Shown: positions 42,213-52,481 of the stretch, one piece after another | Layout: every line of letters begins with the position of its first letter | Position numbering within the stretch: position 1 is the stretch's first letter | Assembly: GCA_001873365.1 (NCBI GenBank) | Contig: MNYZ01000012.1 | Span: 1 to 64,000, forward strand | Origin: Oscillatoriales cyanobacterium CG2_30_40_61 | GTDB taxonomy: Bacteria; Cyanobacteriota; Cyanobacteriia; Cyanobacteriales; Microcoleaceae | DNA: 64,000 nt | Direction of reading: 5' to 3' | Made by a program: the position numbers and the translations under genes | The notes under the pieces: model-generated | The model's input: the letters and a program-made list of their open reading frames with translations, nothing else | Told to the model about the DNA's origin: nothing | The model's database searches: none

Positions 42213-44483
42213 TTATTTACTATTAATCCGACGCAAGGTTAAGACATCGCTGATGTTTTTGATTTGGGCGCAAGTGCGTTCAAATTGTTCGCGATCGCAA
42301 ATTTCAATTCCCAACTCAATTAACGCCGGAGCATCGGGAAAAGTCTTCACTTGAGCACTACAAACGTTAATATTATTATCTTTCAAACGGGATAAAATAT
42401 CATTCAAAACCCCGACTCGATCCAAGACTTCAATACAAATATTCACCCCATAGGTTTGAGGACGTCCCCCAGGTTGATAATTCGGATTCCAACTCAAAGG
42501 AACGAATCTTTCTCCCTCCACCGTTATAGTATTAGAACATCCTTGTTGATGAATGGAAATGCCTTTTGTGCGGGTAACAATTCCAATAATCGGTTCCCCT
42601 GGAATCGGATTACAACACCCCGCAATATGATAGAGTAACCCTTCAACTCCCATAATCGGAGAATTACTTGGGGAAGAAGACGGAAGTTGAGAATAGGTAG
42701 GTAGGTTAGGAACTTGTAAAGAAGTGGTCGTGAATTCTTGAGAAACAGCTTGAATTTGACTCTGGGATTTCAACACATCCCGCAAACGATTCACCACTAA
42801 ATTTAAAGTGATTTCCCCATAACCTAATGCCGCTAATAAATCATCAACATTATGATAGTTACAGCGCTTAGACACCGAGAGCATACGTTCAGATTTAAGT
42901 AGGGATTCAAAGCCATTTTTTCCCATTTCTTTCTCTAATAATTCCCGTCCCCGGGCAATATTTTCATCTCGGTGCGATCGCTTATACCACTGACGAATCC
43001 GGTTTTTAGCGGTATTAGTTTTAACAAAATTTAACCAATCTAAACTAGGGCGAATATTTTTCTGGGTTAATATTTCCACAATATCGCCATTTTTTAGAGG
43101 AGTATCTAAGGTAACAATTCGCTCATTGACTTTTGCTCCTTTACAATGATTCCCAACTTCACTATGAATTCGATAGGCAAAATCAACCGGGGTCGCCCCG
43201 TGAGTTAAAGCAATTACATCTCCCTCTGGAGTAAACACATAAACATCATCAAACTCTAAATTACTTTTAACACTTTCCAGATATTCTGTAGCATCTTTTA
43301 AATCACTTTGCCACTCTAATAATTGCCGTAACCAAGTAAACTTATCATCCATTCCCGTGACTTCACCCAGATTGGAATTACCTTTTTCTTTATACTTCCA
43401 ATGGGCGGCAATCCCATATTCAGCAATATGGTGCATTTCTACGGTGCGGATTTGGATTTCAACGGATCTTCCCGTATTCCCAATTACCCCGGTATGTAAG
43501 GACTGATAGCGGTTAGGTTTAGGTAATCCAATATAATCTTTAAAACGACCCGGAATTGGGCGGAAAGCATCATGAACAATCGCTAACGTCCGATAACATT
43601 CTTCATTGGTTTCAACAATCACCCGTAAAGCGGCAATATCATAAATTTCATGGAACTGTTTCTGTCTTTGGTTCATTTTTTTATAAATGCCATACAGATG
43701 TTTAGGACGTCCACTGACTTCATAACATTTAATTCCCGCTTTCTCTAGTCTGTCTCGTAAAACCTGAGCAAGTTGGGCTAATTTTTCTTCTCGAAATGCT
43801 CGGCGATCGGAAACTAATTCCTTAATATTTTTGTATGCTTCCGGTTCTAAATATTTGAAGGATAGATCTTCTAATTCCCATTTTAGCCGACCGATCCCTA
43901 AACGGTTAGCCAGGGGGGCAAAAATTTCGCGAGTTTCTAAGGCAATGCTACGCTGTTTATGTTCGGGTAAAAAGTCCAAAGTTCGCATATTATGGAGTCG
44001 GTCAGCGAGTTTAACTACAATTACCCGAATATCTTTCGCCATGGCTAAAAACATTCGCCGGAAGTTCTCCGCCTGACGTTCTGTGGTGTTAGAAAAATTA
44101 AATTTAGAGAGTTTGGTGACGCCTTCGACTAAATGGCGAACTTCCGCCCCAAAATGCTGTTCTATTTCTTCCGGGGTGACTTCGGTATCTTCAATAATGT
44201 CATGGAGAAAACCCGCCGCCACCATCGCCGAATCCCCCCCTAAATAGCGCAATAAACCCGCTACGGCAATGGGATGATTAATATAGGGTTCTCCTGATTT
44301 GCGATACTGTCCTTGGTGCAATTGATAGGCAAATTCAAACGCCCGGACAATTAAATCGCCGTTTGTAGCAGGAGATGTATCAGATTTGACTAGATTTCCA
44401 GATATCTCCATACATTGTTGCAACCAATCGGGGATGCTACAATCATAGGAAAAGTCTTTTTTGGAAAGGGTTTGAATATTCAT
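42213..44483 (-). CDS. spoT: Bifunctional (p)ppGpp synthetase/hydrolase (RelA/SpoT family)
   Basis: The 756-residue product has all RSH domains: HD hydrolase with VAAGFLHDIIEDT and VVKLADRLHNMRTLDFLPEH; synthetase with SGRPKHLYGIYKKM and PNRYQSLHTGVIG; TGS with VYVFTPEGDVIALTHGATPV; a zinc-finger-like CCNPIPGE and a C-terminal ACT domain (VLNDILSRLKDNNINVCS). The intact HD and synthetase motifs indicate both activities. It controls the stringent response in the cytoplasm. The only RSH here; it is monocistronic. Confidence 0.96.
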   Translation of the reverse strand: MNIQTLSKKDFSYDCSIPDWLQQCMEISGNLVKSDTSPATNGDLIVRAFEFAYQLHQGQYRKSGEPYINHPIAVAGLLRYLGGDSAMVAAGFLHDIIEDTEVTPEEIEQHFGAEVRHLVEGVTKLSKFNFSNTTERQAENFRRMFLAMAKDIRVIVVKLADRLHNMRTLDFLPEHKQRSIALETREIFAPLANRLGIGRLKWELEDLSFKYLEPEAYKNIKELVSDRRAFREEKLAQLAQVLRDRLEKAGIKCYEVSGRPKHLYGIYKKMNQRQKQFHEIYDIAALRVIVETNEECYRTLAIVHDAFRPIPGRFKDYIGLPKPNRYQSLHTGVIGNTGRSVEIQIRTVEMHHIAEYGIAAHWKYKEKGNSNLGEVTGMDDKFTWLRQLLEWQSDLKDATEYLESVKSNLEFDDVYVFTPEGDVIALTHGATPVDFAYRIHSEVGNHCKGAKVNERIVTLDTPLKNGDIVEILTQKNIRPSLDWLNFVKTNTAKNRIRQWYKRSHRDENIARGRELLEKEMGKNGFESLLKSERMLSVSKRCNYHNVDDLLAALGYGEITLNLVVNRLRDVLKSQSQIQAVSQEFTTTSLQVPNLPTYSQLPSSSPSNSPIMGVEGLLYHIAGCCNPIPGEPIIGIVTRTKGISIHQQGCSNTITVEGERFVPLSWNPNYQPGGRPQTYGVNICIEVLDRVGVLNDILSRLKDNNINVCSAQVKTFPDAPALIELGIEICDREQFERTCAQIKNISDVLTLRRINSK

Positions 44484-44818
44484 GACAGTTACACCTAAAG
44501 GGTAATAATACTGATAAAATCATCAGATAACTAAAAATTATGTGCTTTTTTATATCCGTACAAGGAATAAAAAGCCCCAAGCAGTGAAATACTGAAGTTT
44601 CACGGAATTGAATCGCACTTTATAGAAGAATAACACCTCTTAAGGTAAGCTTAATCTACCTCTTAATCCATTTTTACCGCAGAGGCTCAACCGCCAATCT
44701 CCCTTAACATCAGGATTTGGTCTATGGGGTAGCGGATCGGATTTAGCTAAAAAGGGGCAAAAACCGGATCACAATACTTATCTATTATTTAATAATTGTA
44801 GACAAGTTTCTTGATAAT
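44484..44818. other. 335-base divergent intergenic region (spoT / PatD-like)
   Basis: This region must hold both promoters. A small hairpin gtgaaa-tactgaag-tttcac lies at 44584-44603. I found no ORF or RNA gene I could support. Confidence 0.4.
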
Positions 44819-45196
44819 ATGTTGTCAAAATCTGCCTGTGATGCGATCGCGCAATTCCAAAATAGCTTAAAACAGCTTGATATCAAGGTAATTTTAGTTC
44901 CAGTTGATCCCATTGGTTTAAAACAAAGTTTTCAGCAGCTAAAAGCCACCTTTGAAACCGAAATTATGGGGATCAGCCATGGTGATTTTGATCCCCCTGT
45001 TGAGTCTTTAATTCAATCCTATTTAACTGAAACCCATAAACAGATGCGACTCTTGGAAATGGATATGAAATTTCTGCAAGCCTCCCGTCAAAGTGCCACC
45101 TTTAACAGTCGTCTGATCCCCCTTCAAAACCGCCTTAATACTTTATTAAGTTATTGTGAGGATATTTTGAAGTTAGGGGAAATCACGGGTCTGTAA
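44819..45196 (+). CDS. patD: PatD-like protein
   Basis: The 125-residue helical product contains ETHKQMRLLEMDMKFLQASR, then SRLIPLQNRLNTLLSYCEDIL, a pattern I associate with PatD, a small cyanobacterial protein that affects heterocyst frequency in Anabaena through FtsZ. Members are also found in cyanobacteria without heterocysts. The assignment is from memory of that C-terminal pattern, so it is tentative. It is 4 bases from the GNAT gene, so they are likely cotranscribed. Confidence 0.6.
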   Translation: MLSKSACDAIAQFQNSLKQLDIKVILVPVDPIGLKQSFQQLKATFETEIMGISHGDFDPPVESLIQSYLTETHKQMRLLEMDMKFLQASRQSATFNSRLIPLQNRLNTLLSYCEDILKLGEITGL

Positions 45197-45200
45197 TGCC

Positions 45201-45680
45201 ATGAACACTCAATATCACAATTTTTATATTCGAGATTGGCAACCCCAGGATCGTCAGCAAGTGGTGGGTTTAATTACTACTATTTTAACCGAATATGGTT
45301 TAGGGTCAGAACCTAATGGCGCGGATATAGATGTTTATGCAGTCGAGGAATATTATCAACAGACTGGGGGAGAATTTTGGGTCATAGAACAGGATCAAAA
45401 GTTAGTCGGAACGGCGGGATTTTACCCAATTAAACGGGGAAATCAGGCGGTGGAAATTAGAAAAATGTATTTATTACCAGAAGCAAGGGGAAAGGGATTA
45501 GGAAAGTTTCTGTTATTACAATTAGAACAAATTATTAAACAAAAGGGGTTTAAGGAAATTTGGATCGAAACCGCATCGGTTTTAAAAGAAGCGGTAAAAC
45601 TCTATGAACATTCGGGCTATGAACCGACAACGGGAGTCGAAACCCAACGTTGTGATTTAGTTTATAGAAAGATGGTTTGA
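45201..45680 (+). CDS. GNAT-family N-acetyltransferase
   Basis: The 159-residue product has GNAT motifs: FWVIEQDQKLVGTAGFYPI, VEIRKMYLLPEARGKGLGKF (the R/Q-x-x-G-x-G/A acetyl-CoA loop is ARGKGLG) and EAVKLYEHSGYEPTTGVET. The substrate cannot be told from sequence. It follows the PatD-like gene with a 4-base gap and is convergent with the next gene. Confidence 0.88.
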   Translation: MNTQYHNFYIRDWQPQDRQQVVGLITTILTEYGLGSEPNGADIDVYAVEEYYQQTGGEFWVIEQDQKLVGTAGFYPIKRGNQAVEIRKMYLLPEARGKGLGKFLLLQLEQIIKQKGFKEIWIETASVLKEAVKLYEHSGYEPTTGVETQRCDLVYRKMV

Positions 45681-45706
45681 TAAAAGATTGAGTCCTAAAG
45701 GACTTA

Positions 45707-46132
45707 CTACGGGTTAGGATTAAACAGTTGGAAAATTTGCCGACAAAAGAGTTTTAATTTTTCCGCCGATTCGGGTTCGGGTTCAGTTTTACCCACAAAA
45801 TTCCAATTTTCAATAGTGGAGACTTTCCACTGTTGTCCTTGATGGTCATATCCGGCGGCTTCGACACCAATCACCCGACGGGTTTGATCAATCGGATCAT
45901 GATAAAACCGAATTTCAATTAAAATACAACGACTTTGCAATAACCGACTCCGACCGGGGAAGTGAAACCCAATATCAATAGAATCAGGATCAACCAGTTC
46001 CCGTGTCTGGGGGTCATTTGTCCAGGGTTTAAGATCGACTCGGGCGTCGGGAAATTGAGTTTTAAATAAAGTCACAACCGATGCAATTTTGCTGGCAACT
46101 ACCACGTTATTCGCCTGTTCAGCAGCGTTCAC
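45707..46132 (-). CDS. Conserved hypothetical protein
   Basis: The 141-residue product, from a GTG at 46132, is soluble with strands such as RCILIEIRFYHDPIDQTRRV and GVEAAGYDHQGQQWKVSTIE. I recognise no family, though the sequence looks conserved-protein-like. A small hairpin (agtcctaaaggact) at 45692-45705, between it and the GNAT gene, may terminate both convergent transcripts. Confidence 0.65.
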   Translation of the reverse strand: MNAAEQANNVVVASKIASVVTLFKTQFPDARVDLKPWTNDPQTRELVDPDSIDIGFHFPGRSRLLQSRCILIEIRFYHDPIDQTRRVIGVEAAGYDHQGQQWKVSTIENWNFVGKTEPEPESAEKLKLFCRQIFQLFNPNP

Positions 46133-46424
46133 GAACCTACTCTCCTTAAAAACAACAGTCTGAGCGTCTTTGATGAACTGATGTTCAGTATATCGGTTAA
46201 CGATAGATTATGGATGACCGACTGTTTACCCTAAACACTCTACTAATCTTTAGACAAGTTAGCCAAGAAAAAGATGACTACATTCAAAAACCGATTGTCG
46301 AATTGAGTATCAGTTGATCGAAAATTTGGGTTTACAATCCGATAAAATTCGATATAATTAGTAAAATATAAAATAGATTATTCCACAAACCCCCATAAAA
46401 TTTAATATTAATTTAATTTTTACT

Positions 46425-49400
46425 ATGACGACTTCAGAAATTTGTTCTGATTCTCCGAATGGGGGATACCAGGTGATCCAGTCCCCAACCTGGGATGCAC
46501 GATGGCAGATTAATCAATTTTTGGGAATGATTCATGATCTGATCCTGATCATTGACTGTGCACAGCAACAAATTTATATTTTACCCACGGAAGTAGCTCC
46601 TAATTTATCTTCGGAATCGAACCCATTTTCTCAGATATTGCAAGAGCTACAAAATCCCCAGGAATCCTCGGAATTTACCCCCCTAATTCAACAGGTACTC
46701 CAAAGTCAAGTAGCTCAACATATTATTTATAAATGCGATCAAAATCGCCAAGATTATCAAATTTTAGTTGGGATTTATCCCCTATCAAAAACAGAAGTTA
46801 TAGCCGTAATTAAAGATCTAAGTCAATGTTCCACGGTACAAGCAGTTCGGCAAAAAGTATCGGAAAAAACCCCATCCCCAACCCTAAATCCTAACCCCGC
46901 ACTCCAGGTAACTAAAGAACGCTTAAAAAAACAAATTGAAGAACGCAAACTGATTGAAAACCAACTTAAAACTCGCAAAACCGAACTAGAAACATTAATG
47001 GATAATGCGGGGGATTGTATTGTTCGTCTGGATCGAAAATTACGCTATCTTTTTGTTAACCGTCGTACGGCTTTTATCACTCAAATTGATCAAGAAAAAT
47101 TTATTGGAAAAACTAATTGGGAATTAGGAATTGCTGATCCAGTTGCTAAAAAATGGGATCAAAATTGTCAACAGGCGTTAGGTACAGGACAGCCTCAACA
47201 ATTTGAGTTTGACTTAGAAACCTCCGAAGGAATACGAGTCTTTCAAACTTTAATTGTGCCGGAAATTCAACAGGGGGGAGAAGTTAAAACCCTCTTAGCA
47301 ACCAGCCGGGATATTACCCAACAAAAACGCGCCTTGGCGGAAATTCAAAAACAAAATCAGTTTTTAAACCTATTAACCGAAATCACCTCAAAAATTAGGC
47401 AATCTTTAGAACTAAATTTGATTTTAAAAACCACCGTTGAGGAGGTGCAAAAAGTTTTAAATGTTGATCGAGTAATTATGTTAAAACTACATCCCCAGAA
47501 GGGGGGAACTGTGGTTCAAGAAGCGGTTATGCCCCAATGGTCATCCCTATTATCCCAGACAATTTATACCCCGGAATTAACCCCATATCTGTCCGATGCT
47601 GCCGTACCGGATCGGGTGATTAGTTTTAGCGATCTGGGTCAAGAGAATTTAGAAGATTGTTATTTAAAATTGATGGAATTTTTCCAGGTTAAAGCGAGTT
47701 TAATTGTGCCAATTTGGTTAGAAAAAAAAGAAATTAATTCAATTATTACCCAAATTGAAAATTCAGAATTAACCGATAATTTCCCCAAACCCAAACCGAA
47801 ATTATGGGGGTTTATGATGGCGCATCAATGTGCCGAACCCCGTGAATGGACCACCCTAGAAATCAACTTTTTGAAACAACTGGCGGATCAAGTCGGAATT
47901 GCTTTAAAACAGGCTCAATTAATTGCTCAATTAAAACAGGCTCATCAATGTTTATCCTGTCATTTTGATAATTCTCCCTTAGCCGTGATTGAATGGGATC
48001 AGCAACTCAAAATTAAACGCTGGTCATCCCAAGCGGAAAGGATCTTTGGCTGGACATCGGCGGAAGTTTTGGGTCAACAATGGTCTACGTTTAAAGGAGT
48101 TTTTGGAACTAATATCTTGCAAATGAATCAACAAATGATTCATCTAATTGATGGCACCGATAATCACCAAATTTTTGAAGCCGAAAATCGCACTAAAGAC
48201 GGCAGAGTGATTGATTGTGAGTGGTACAATTCCATTGTTCGAGATGAAGATGGGAATTTAGTTTCCTTATTGTCCCTGGCTCAAAATGTCAGCGATCGCA
48301 AACAATCCGAACAGGAATTAGTCAAAAGTGAAGAACGATTCCGCAGTATTTTTGAACAAGCCGCTGTTGGCTTTGCCTTAGTGAATCAATCGGGAAAACT
48401 GCTGCGAGTAAATCAGCGCTATTGTCGGATTACCGGATATTCTGAGGAACAATTAATCGGTAGTCAGATTAATGATTTTATTCATCACCCCAATGCAGAC
48501 GAAAAGAATTGGCTAGAAGAAATTCAAGACCAAGGTTTAATCGAAACCTTTTCCGTACAAAAACAGTGTATTCTCCCCGATGGTCAACTCAATTGGGTGC
48601 AAATTTTTGTTTCTCCGGTGAATGAATTATGGAAAGGAAAAAACTATATTTTATTAGCATTAGAAGATATTGAAGAACGCAAACAAACAGAAGAAGCTCT
48701 AAGAAAAAGTGAAGAACGATGGCAACTGGCTTTAAGAGGAAATAACGACGGAATTTGGGATTGGAATATCCAAACTCGGGAGGTCTTTTTCTCCCCTCGA
48801 TGGAAAGAAATGTTAGGTTATCATGAACAGGAAATCTGTGATCATTTAACCCAATGGAATCAACGAGTCCATCCCGATGATTTACCCGGGGTAATGAAAG
48901 CCATTCGAGAACATTTAGATCAAAAAACGCCCTTTTATATTACGGAGCATCGAGTTTTATGCAAAGATGGCAGTTACAAATGGATTTTAGATCGGGGTCA
49001 AGCCCTCTGGGATCGGGGGGGGAACCTAGTGCGGATGGTGGGATCTTATACCGATATTAGCGATCGCAAACGAGCCGAACAAGAATTACATCAAGTCAAC
49101 CGAGCCTTAAGAACTATTAGCGACTGTAATCAAGCCCTAGTCAGAGCTACCACAGAAAGTGAATTACTCAATGATATTTGTGAAACTCTAATTAATGTTG
49201 GGGGCTACCATTTTGCTTGGGTCGGCTATACCCAATATACCTCGGATAAACAAATTATTCCGGTGGCTAAAGCCGGATTTGAAGCGGGTTATTTAGACGA
49301 TTTAAGCGTAACTTGGGATGACAGTCAATGGGGTCAGGGGCCGTCGGGAACGGCCGTTAGAACCGGGAAAACTGCTGTCTTTCAAAACTTTGATCACAAT

Positions 49401-51986
49401 GGCAATTATGCCCCCTGGAAACAACAAGCTCAAAAACGGGGTTATACCTCCTCAATTGCCCTGCCTTTAATCATGACAACCGAGGCTCACAACCAACATT
49501 TACAACCGGAATTGAACGCAGAGATATCATCAATTCCCTTTGGGGTACTGAATTTATATTCCACTCAAACTAATGCCTTTGATCCAGCCGAAGTTAAATT
49601 ACTAAAGGAATTAGTAGATGATATTGTCTATGGAATTATGGCATTAAGAATTCGAGCTTCCCATGCTGAAACCGAGAAAAAATTCCGCCAACTTGCTGAA
49701 AATATTGATGATGTTTTTTGGATTACCAATGCTCTAGGTAATCAGTTTATCTATTTGAGTCCTGCCTATCAACAAATTTGGCATCGAAACCCTGACACCA
49801 TCTATCAGAATTTCCAAGTCTTTATTAATACCATTCATCCCCAGGATCAAAATCGGGTTTTACTCGCCCGGCAAAATCCCGAAGGTCAGGCATTTGATTT
49901 AGAATATCGGATTTTGCGTCCCGATGGTTCCTATCGTTGGATTTGGGATCGGGGATTTCCCATTTTAAATGAAACCGGACAATTAGATCGTCGGGGGGGA
50001 ATTGCCAAAGATATTACCCATCGCAAAGAAACCGAACAATTATTGCAACAAAATAATCAAGAATTAGAATTACGAGTGACTCAACGCACAGCCGAATTAG
50101 AAACCGCCAATGAGCGCTTACAATTTGAACTAATGCAGCGGCATCGGACTGAATTTAAACTGCGAAAAAGCGAGGAACAATATCGCACCTTAGTTAAGAA
50201 TTTTCCCGATGGAGCCGTATTTTTATTTGATCTGGATTTGCGTTATACCATTGCCGATGGTATGGGCTTAGTTTTCAAGGGATTATCTCGAAAAATGTTA
50301 GAAGGAAAAACCATTTGGCAAGTTTTACCAACCGCCCTATTAGAGATTGTAGAACCCCTATATCGGTCGGCTTTAGCTGGAGAAATCTCAATTTCTGAAG
50401 TAGAATATGAGGGACGAATTTATTATCATCAAGCCTTACCCGTGCGCAACGAACAGCAAGAAATTTTTGCCGGAATGGTGGTGATGCAAGATATTACCCA
50501 ACGCAAACAAGCCGAAGCCGAACGAGATAAACTGATTGCTATTATTGAAGCCACGCCCGACTTTATTTTCTCGTCAAAACCTGGGGGAGAAATTGTTTAT
50601 TATAACCAGTCGGCTCGACGAATTTTAGGATTAGATCCAGAGGAAAAAATCAGCGATCAATATATTCCTCAAAATCATCCCCAATGGGCGATTGAAATTA
50701 TTGAAAATCAAGGATTTCCTACGGCAATTCGAGACGGATCTTGGATTGGTGAAACCGCAATGACCAGCTATGATGGCCGAGAAATTCCCCTATCTCAATT
50801 GATTATTGCCCATAAAAATCATGAAGGACAGGTGTATCTTTTCTCTACGATGGCTCGGGATATTACCGAACAAAAACAAAGTCAAGCGAATTTGCTCGAA
50901 GCCGAAAGACGGTGGCGAAGTTTATTAGAAAATGTCCGGTTATTAGTGGTTGGGTTAGATCGGAATGGGAAAGTTGAATATGTTAATCCGTTTTTATTGG
51001 AAGTGATGGGCTACACCCAAACGGAAGTTTTAGGAAAAAATTGGTTATCAGATTTTCAAGAAAATTCGGCTCAAAGGCTGAGTGCCTCAGACTTTGCAGA
51101 ACTATTAGACTATCATTTTAAACCCTATAGTCAACAGTTAATTATGACAAAATTGGCAGAGGAAAAAATTATTAGTTGGAATCATACGCTGTTAAAAGAT
51201 TTACAAGGAAATGCGATCGGGATGATGAGTATTGGGGAAGATATTACCGAAAGATATGCCATTGAACGCATGAAAGATGAGTTTATTTCCGTGGTTAGCC
51301 ATGAATTGAGAACCCCCTTAACTTCGATTCATGGCGGGTTAAATTTATTATCAACCGGGTTAATTGCTCCCCAGTCCGAACGGGGAGTCCACGTGATGAA
51401 AATTGCCGCCGAAAGTGCCGAACGTTTAGTTAGATTAGTTAATGATATTTTAGAATTAGAACGCTTAGAATCGGGAAAAATTTGTCTGAATAAACAAGTT
51501 TTGAATTCGACGGATTTACTATTTCAGGCTACGGAACAAATGCAGGTTATGGCTAGTCGTAGCGGGATTAATTTAGAGTTTAGTAGTCAAGATTTAGAAT
51601 TCTATGCCGATCCTGATCGGATATTACAAGTGCTAACTAATTTATTAAGTAACGCGATCAAATTTTCCGAGTCCGGGGATAATATTAAATTGAGTGTAGA
51701 GATGGAATCTCCAGAAAATCTTCAAGAAAAAGCCAAGATTTTATTTAAAATTCAAGATCAAGGTCGAGGCATTCCTCCTGATAAAATTGAAAAAATCTTC
51801 GAGCGTTTTCATCAAGTCGATGCCTCAGACTCTCGTAAAAAAGGTGGAACCGGGTTAGGTTTGGCCATTTGTCGTTCCATTGTCGAACAACATGGTGGGC
51901 AGATCTGGGTACGGAGTAAAGTAGATCAGGGCAGTTGTTTTTACTTCACCCTACCGATGGCAATACCAACAAAAGTGGAATCATGA
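46425..51986 (+). CDS. Multi-PAS/GAF sensor histidine kinase
   Basis: The 1,853-residue cytoplasmic product has, in order: a PAS-like N-terminal region (1-180), PAS (about 190-305), GAF (about 315-500), PAS (508-630), PAS (635-755), PAS (762-885), GAF (890-1080), PAS (1085-1205), PAS (1250-1365), PAS (1366-1490), PAS (1493-1610), HisKA with the phospho-His1626 in SHELRTPLTSIHGG, and HATPase with NLLSNAIKFSESGDN, DQGRGIPP and GGTGLGLAICRS. No membrane segment is seen. Eight or more PAS and two GAF domains suggest many inputs; no chromophore-binding Cys could be identified with confidence. Its stop overlaps the response regulator start by four bases (ATGA). Confidence 0.92.
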   Translation: MTTSEICSDSPNGGYQVIQSPTWDARWQINQFLGMIHDLILIIDCAQQQIYILPTEVAPNLSSESNPFSQILQELQNPQESSEFTPLIQQVLQSQVAQHIIYKCDQNRQDYQILVGIYPLSKTEVIAVIKDLSQCSTVQAVRQKVSEKTPSPTLNPNPALQVTKERLKKQIEERKLIENQLKTRKTELETLMDNAGDCIVRLDRKLRYLFVNRRTAFITQIDQEKFIGKTNWELGIADPVAKKWDQNCQQALGTGQPQQFEFDLETSEGIRVFQTLIVPEIQQGGEVKTLLATSRDITQQKRALAEIQKQNQFLNLLTEITSKIRQSLELNLILKTTVEEVQKVLNVDRVIMLKLHPQKGGTVVQEAVMPQWSSLLSQTIYTPELTPYLSDAAVPDRVISFSDLGQENLEDCYLKLMEFFQVKASLIVPIWLEKKEINSIITQIENSELTDNFPKPKPKLWGFMMAHQCAEPREWTTLEINFLKQLADQVGIALKQAQLIAQLKQAHQCLSCHFDNSPLAVIEWDQQLKIKRWSSQAERIFGWTSAEVLGQQWSTFKGVFGTNILQMNQQMIHLIDGTDNHQIFEAENRTKDGRVIDCEWYNSIVRDEDGNLVSLLSLAQNVSDRKQSEQELVKSEERFRSIFEQAAVGFALVNQSGKLLRVNQRYCRITGYSEEQLIGSQINDFIHHPNADEKNWLEEIQDQGLIETFSVQKQCILPDGQLNWVQIFVSPVNELWKGKNYILLALEDIEERKQTEEALRKSEERWQLALRGNNDGIWDWNIQTREVFFSPRWKEMLGYHEQEICDHLTQWNQRVHPDDLPGVMKAIREHLDQKTPFYITEHRVLCKDGSYKWILDRGQALWDRGGNLVRMVGSYTDISDRKRAEQELHQVNRALRTISDCNQALVRATTESELLNDICETLINVGGYHFAWVGYTQYTSDKQIIPVAKAGFEAGYLDDLSVTWDDSQWGQGPSGTAVRTGKTAVFQNFDHNGNYAPWKQQAQKRGYTSSIALPLIMTTEAHNQHLQPELNAEISSIPFGVLNLYSTQTNAFDPAEVKLLKELVDDIVYGIMALRIRASHAETEKKFRQLAENIDDVFWITNALGNQFIYLSPAYQQIWHRNPDTIYQNFQVFINTIHPQDQNRVLLARQNPEGQAFDLEYRILRPDGSYRWIWDRGFPILNETGQLDRRGGIAKDITHRKETEQLLQQNNQELELRVTQRTAELETANERLQFELMQRHRTEFKLRKSEEQYRTLVKNFPDGAVFLFDLDLRYTIADGMGLVFKGLSRKMLEGKTIWQVLPTALLEIVEPLYRSALAGEISISEVEYEGRIYYHQALPVRNEQQEIFAGMVVMQDITQRKQAEAERDKLIAIIEATPDFIFSSKPGGEIVYYNQSARRILGLDPEEKISDQYIPQNHPQWAIEIIENQGFPTAIRDGSWIGETAMTSYDGREIPLSQLIIAHKNHEGQVYLFSTMARDITEQKQSQANLLEAERRWRSLLENVRLLVVGLDRNGKVEYVNPFLLEVMGYTQTEVLGKNWLSDFQENSAQRLSASDFAELLDYHFKPYSQQLIMTKLAEEKIISWNHTLLKDLQGNAIGMMSIGEDITERYAIERMKDEFISVVSHELRTPLTSIHGGLNLLSTGLIAPQSERGVHVMKIAAESAERLVRLVNDILELERLESGKICLNKQVLNSTDLLFQATEQMQVMASRSGINLEFSSQDLEFYADPDRILQVLTNLLSNAIKFSESGDNIKLSVEMESPENLQEKAKILFKIQDQGRGIPPDKIEKIFERFHQVDASDSRKKGGTGLGLAICRSIVEQHGGQIWVRSKVDQGSCFYFTLPMAIPTKVES

Positions 51987-52363
51987 CAACAAAACGAATT
52001 CTGATTATTGATGACGATGATGGGGTGCGGGAAATTATCCAAATTTGCCTGGAAGTTGCCGGGGGTTGGGAAGTGATCACCGCTTGCTGTGGGAGTGAGG
52101 GATTGGTTTTAGCCCAGAAAGTCCAACCCGATGCCATTCTTTTAGATGTGATGATGCCCGATATGGATGGGGCTACCACTTTTAAGCATTTACAAGCCAA
52201 TCCCGAAACCCAGCATATTCCTACGATTTTGTTAACTGCTAAGGCAAAAATGAGCGAGAAACAACAATTTATTCAGTTAGGAGTAACAGGGGTGATTACT
52301 AAACCCTTTGAAGCCATGGATTTAGTGGATCAAATTCGTGCTCTCTTGCAATGGACGGATTGA
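51983..52363 (+). CDS. Single-domain response regulator (CheY-like)
   Basis: The 126-residue product is a receiver domain only: acidic pocket LIIDDDDGVREI, phospho-Asp in DAILLDVMMPDMDG and the signalling Lys in GVITKPFEA. No output domain follows. The ATG at 51983 overlaps the kinase stop (ATGA), so translation is coupled and this is its likely partner. A longer in-frame start inside the kinase gene is rejected. Confidence 0.93.
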   Translation: MTTKRILIIDDDDGVREIIQICLEVAGGWEVITACCGSEGLVLAQKVQPDAILLDVMMPDMDGATTFKHLQANPETQHIPTILLTAKAKMSEKQQFIQLGVTGVITKPFEAMDLVDQIRALLQWTD

Positions 52364-52481
52364 TCCTTAACAATTTATGACATAATCAGGATGAGGATTT
52401 TTTCCTCACAAAATCCTCACATTTATTCGGTAGAGTTATTTATATAGGCAATAGCCATTGTTTTAGGTTGAACTGTTTCCC

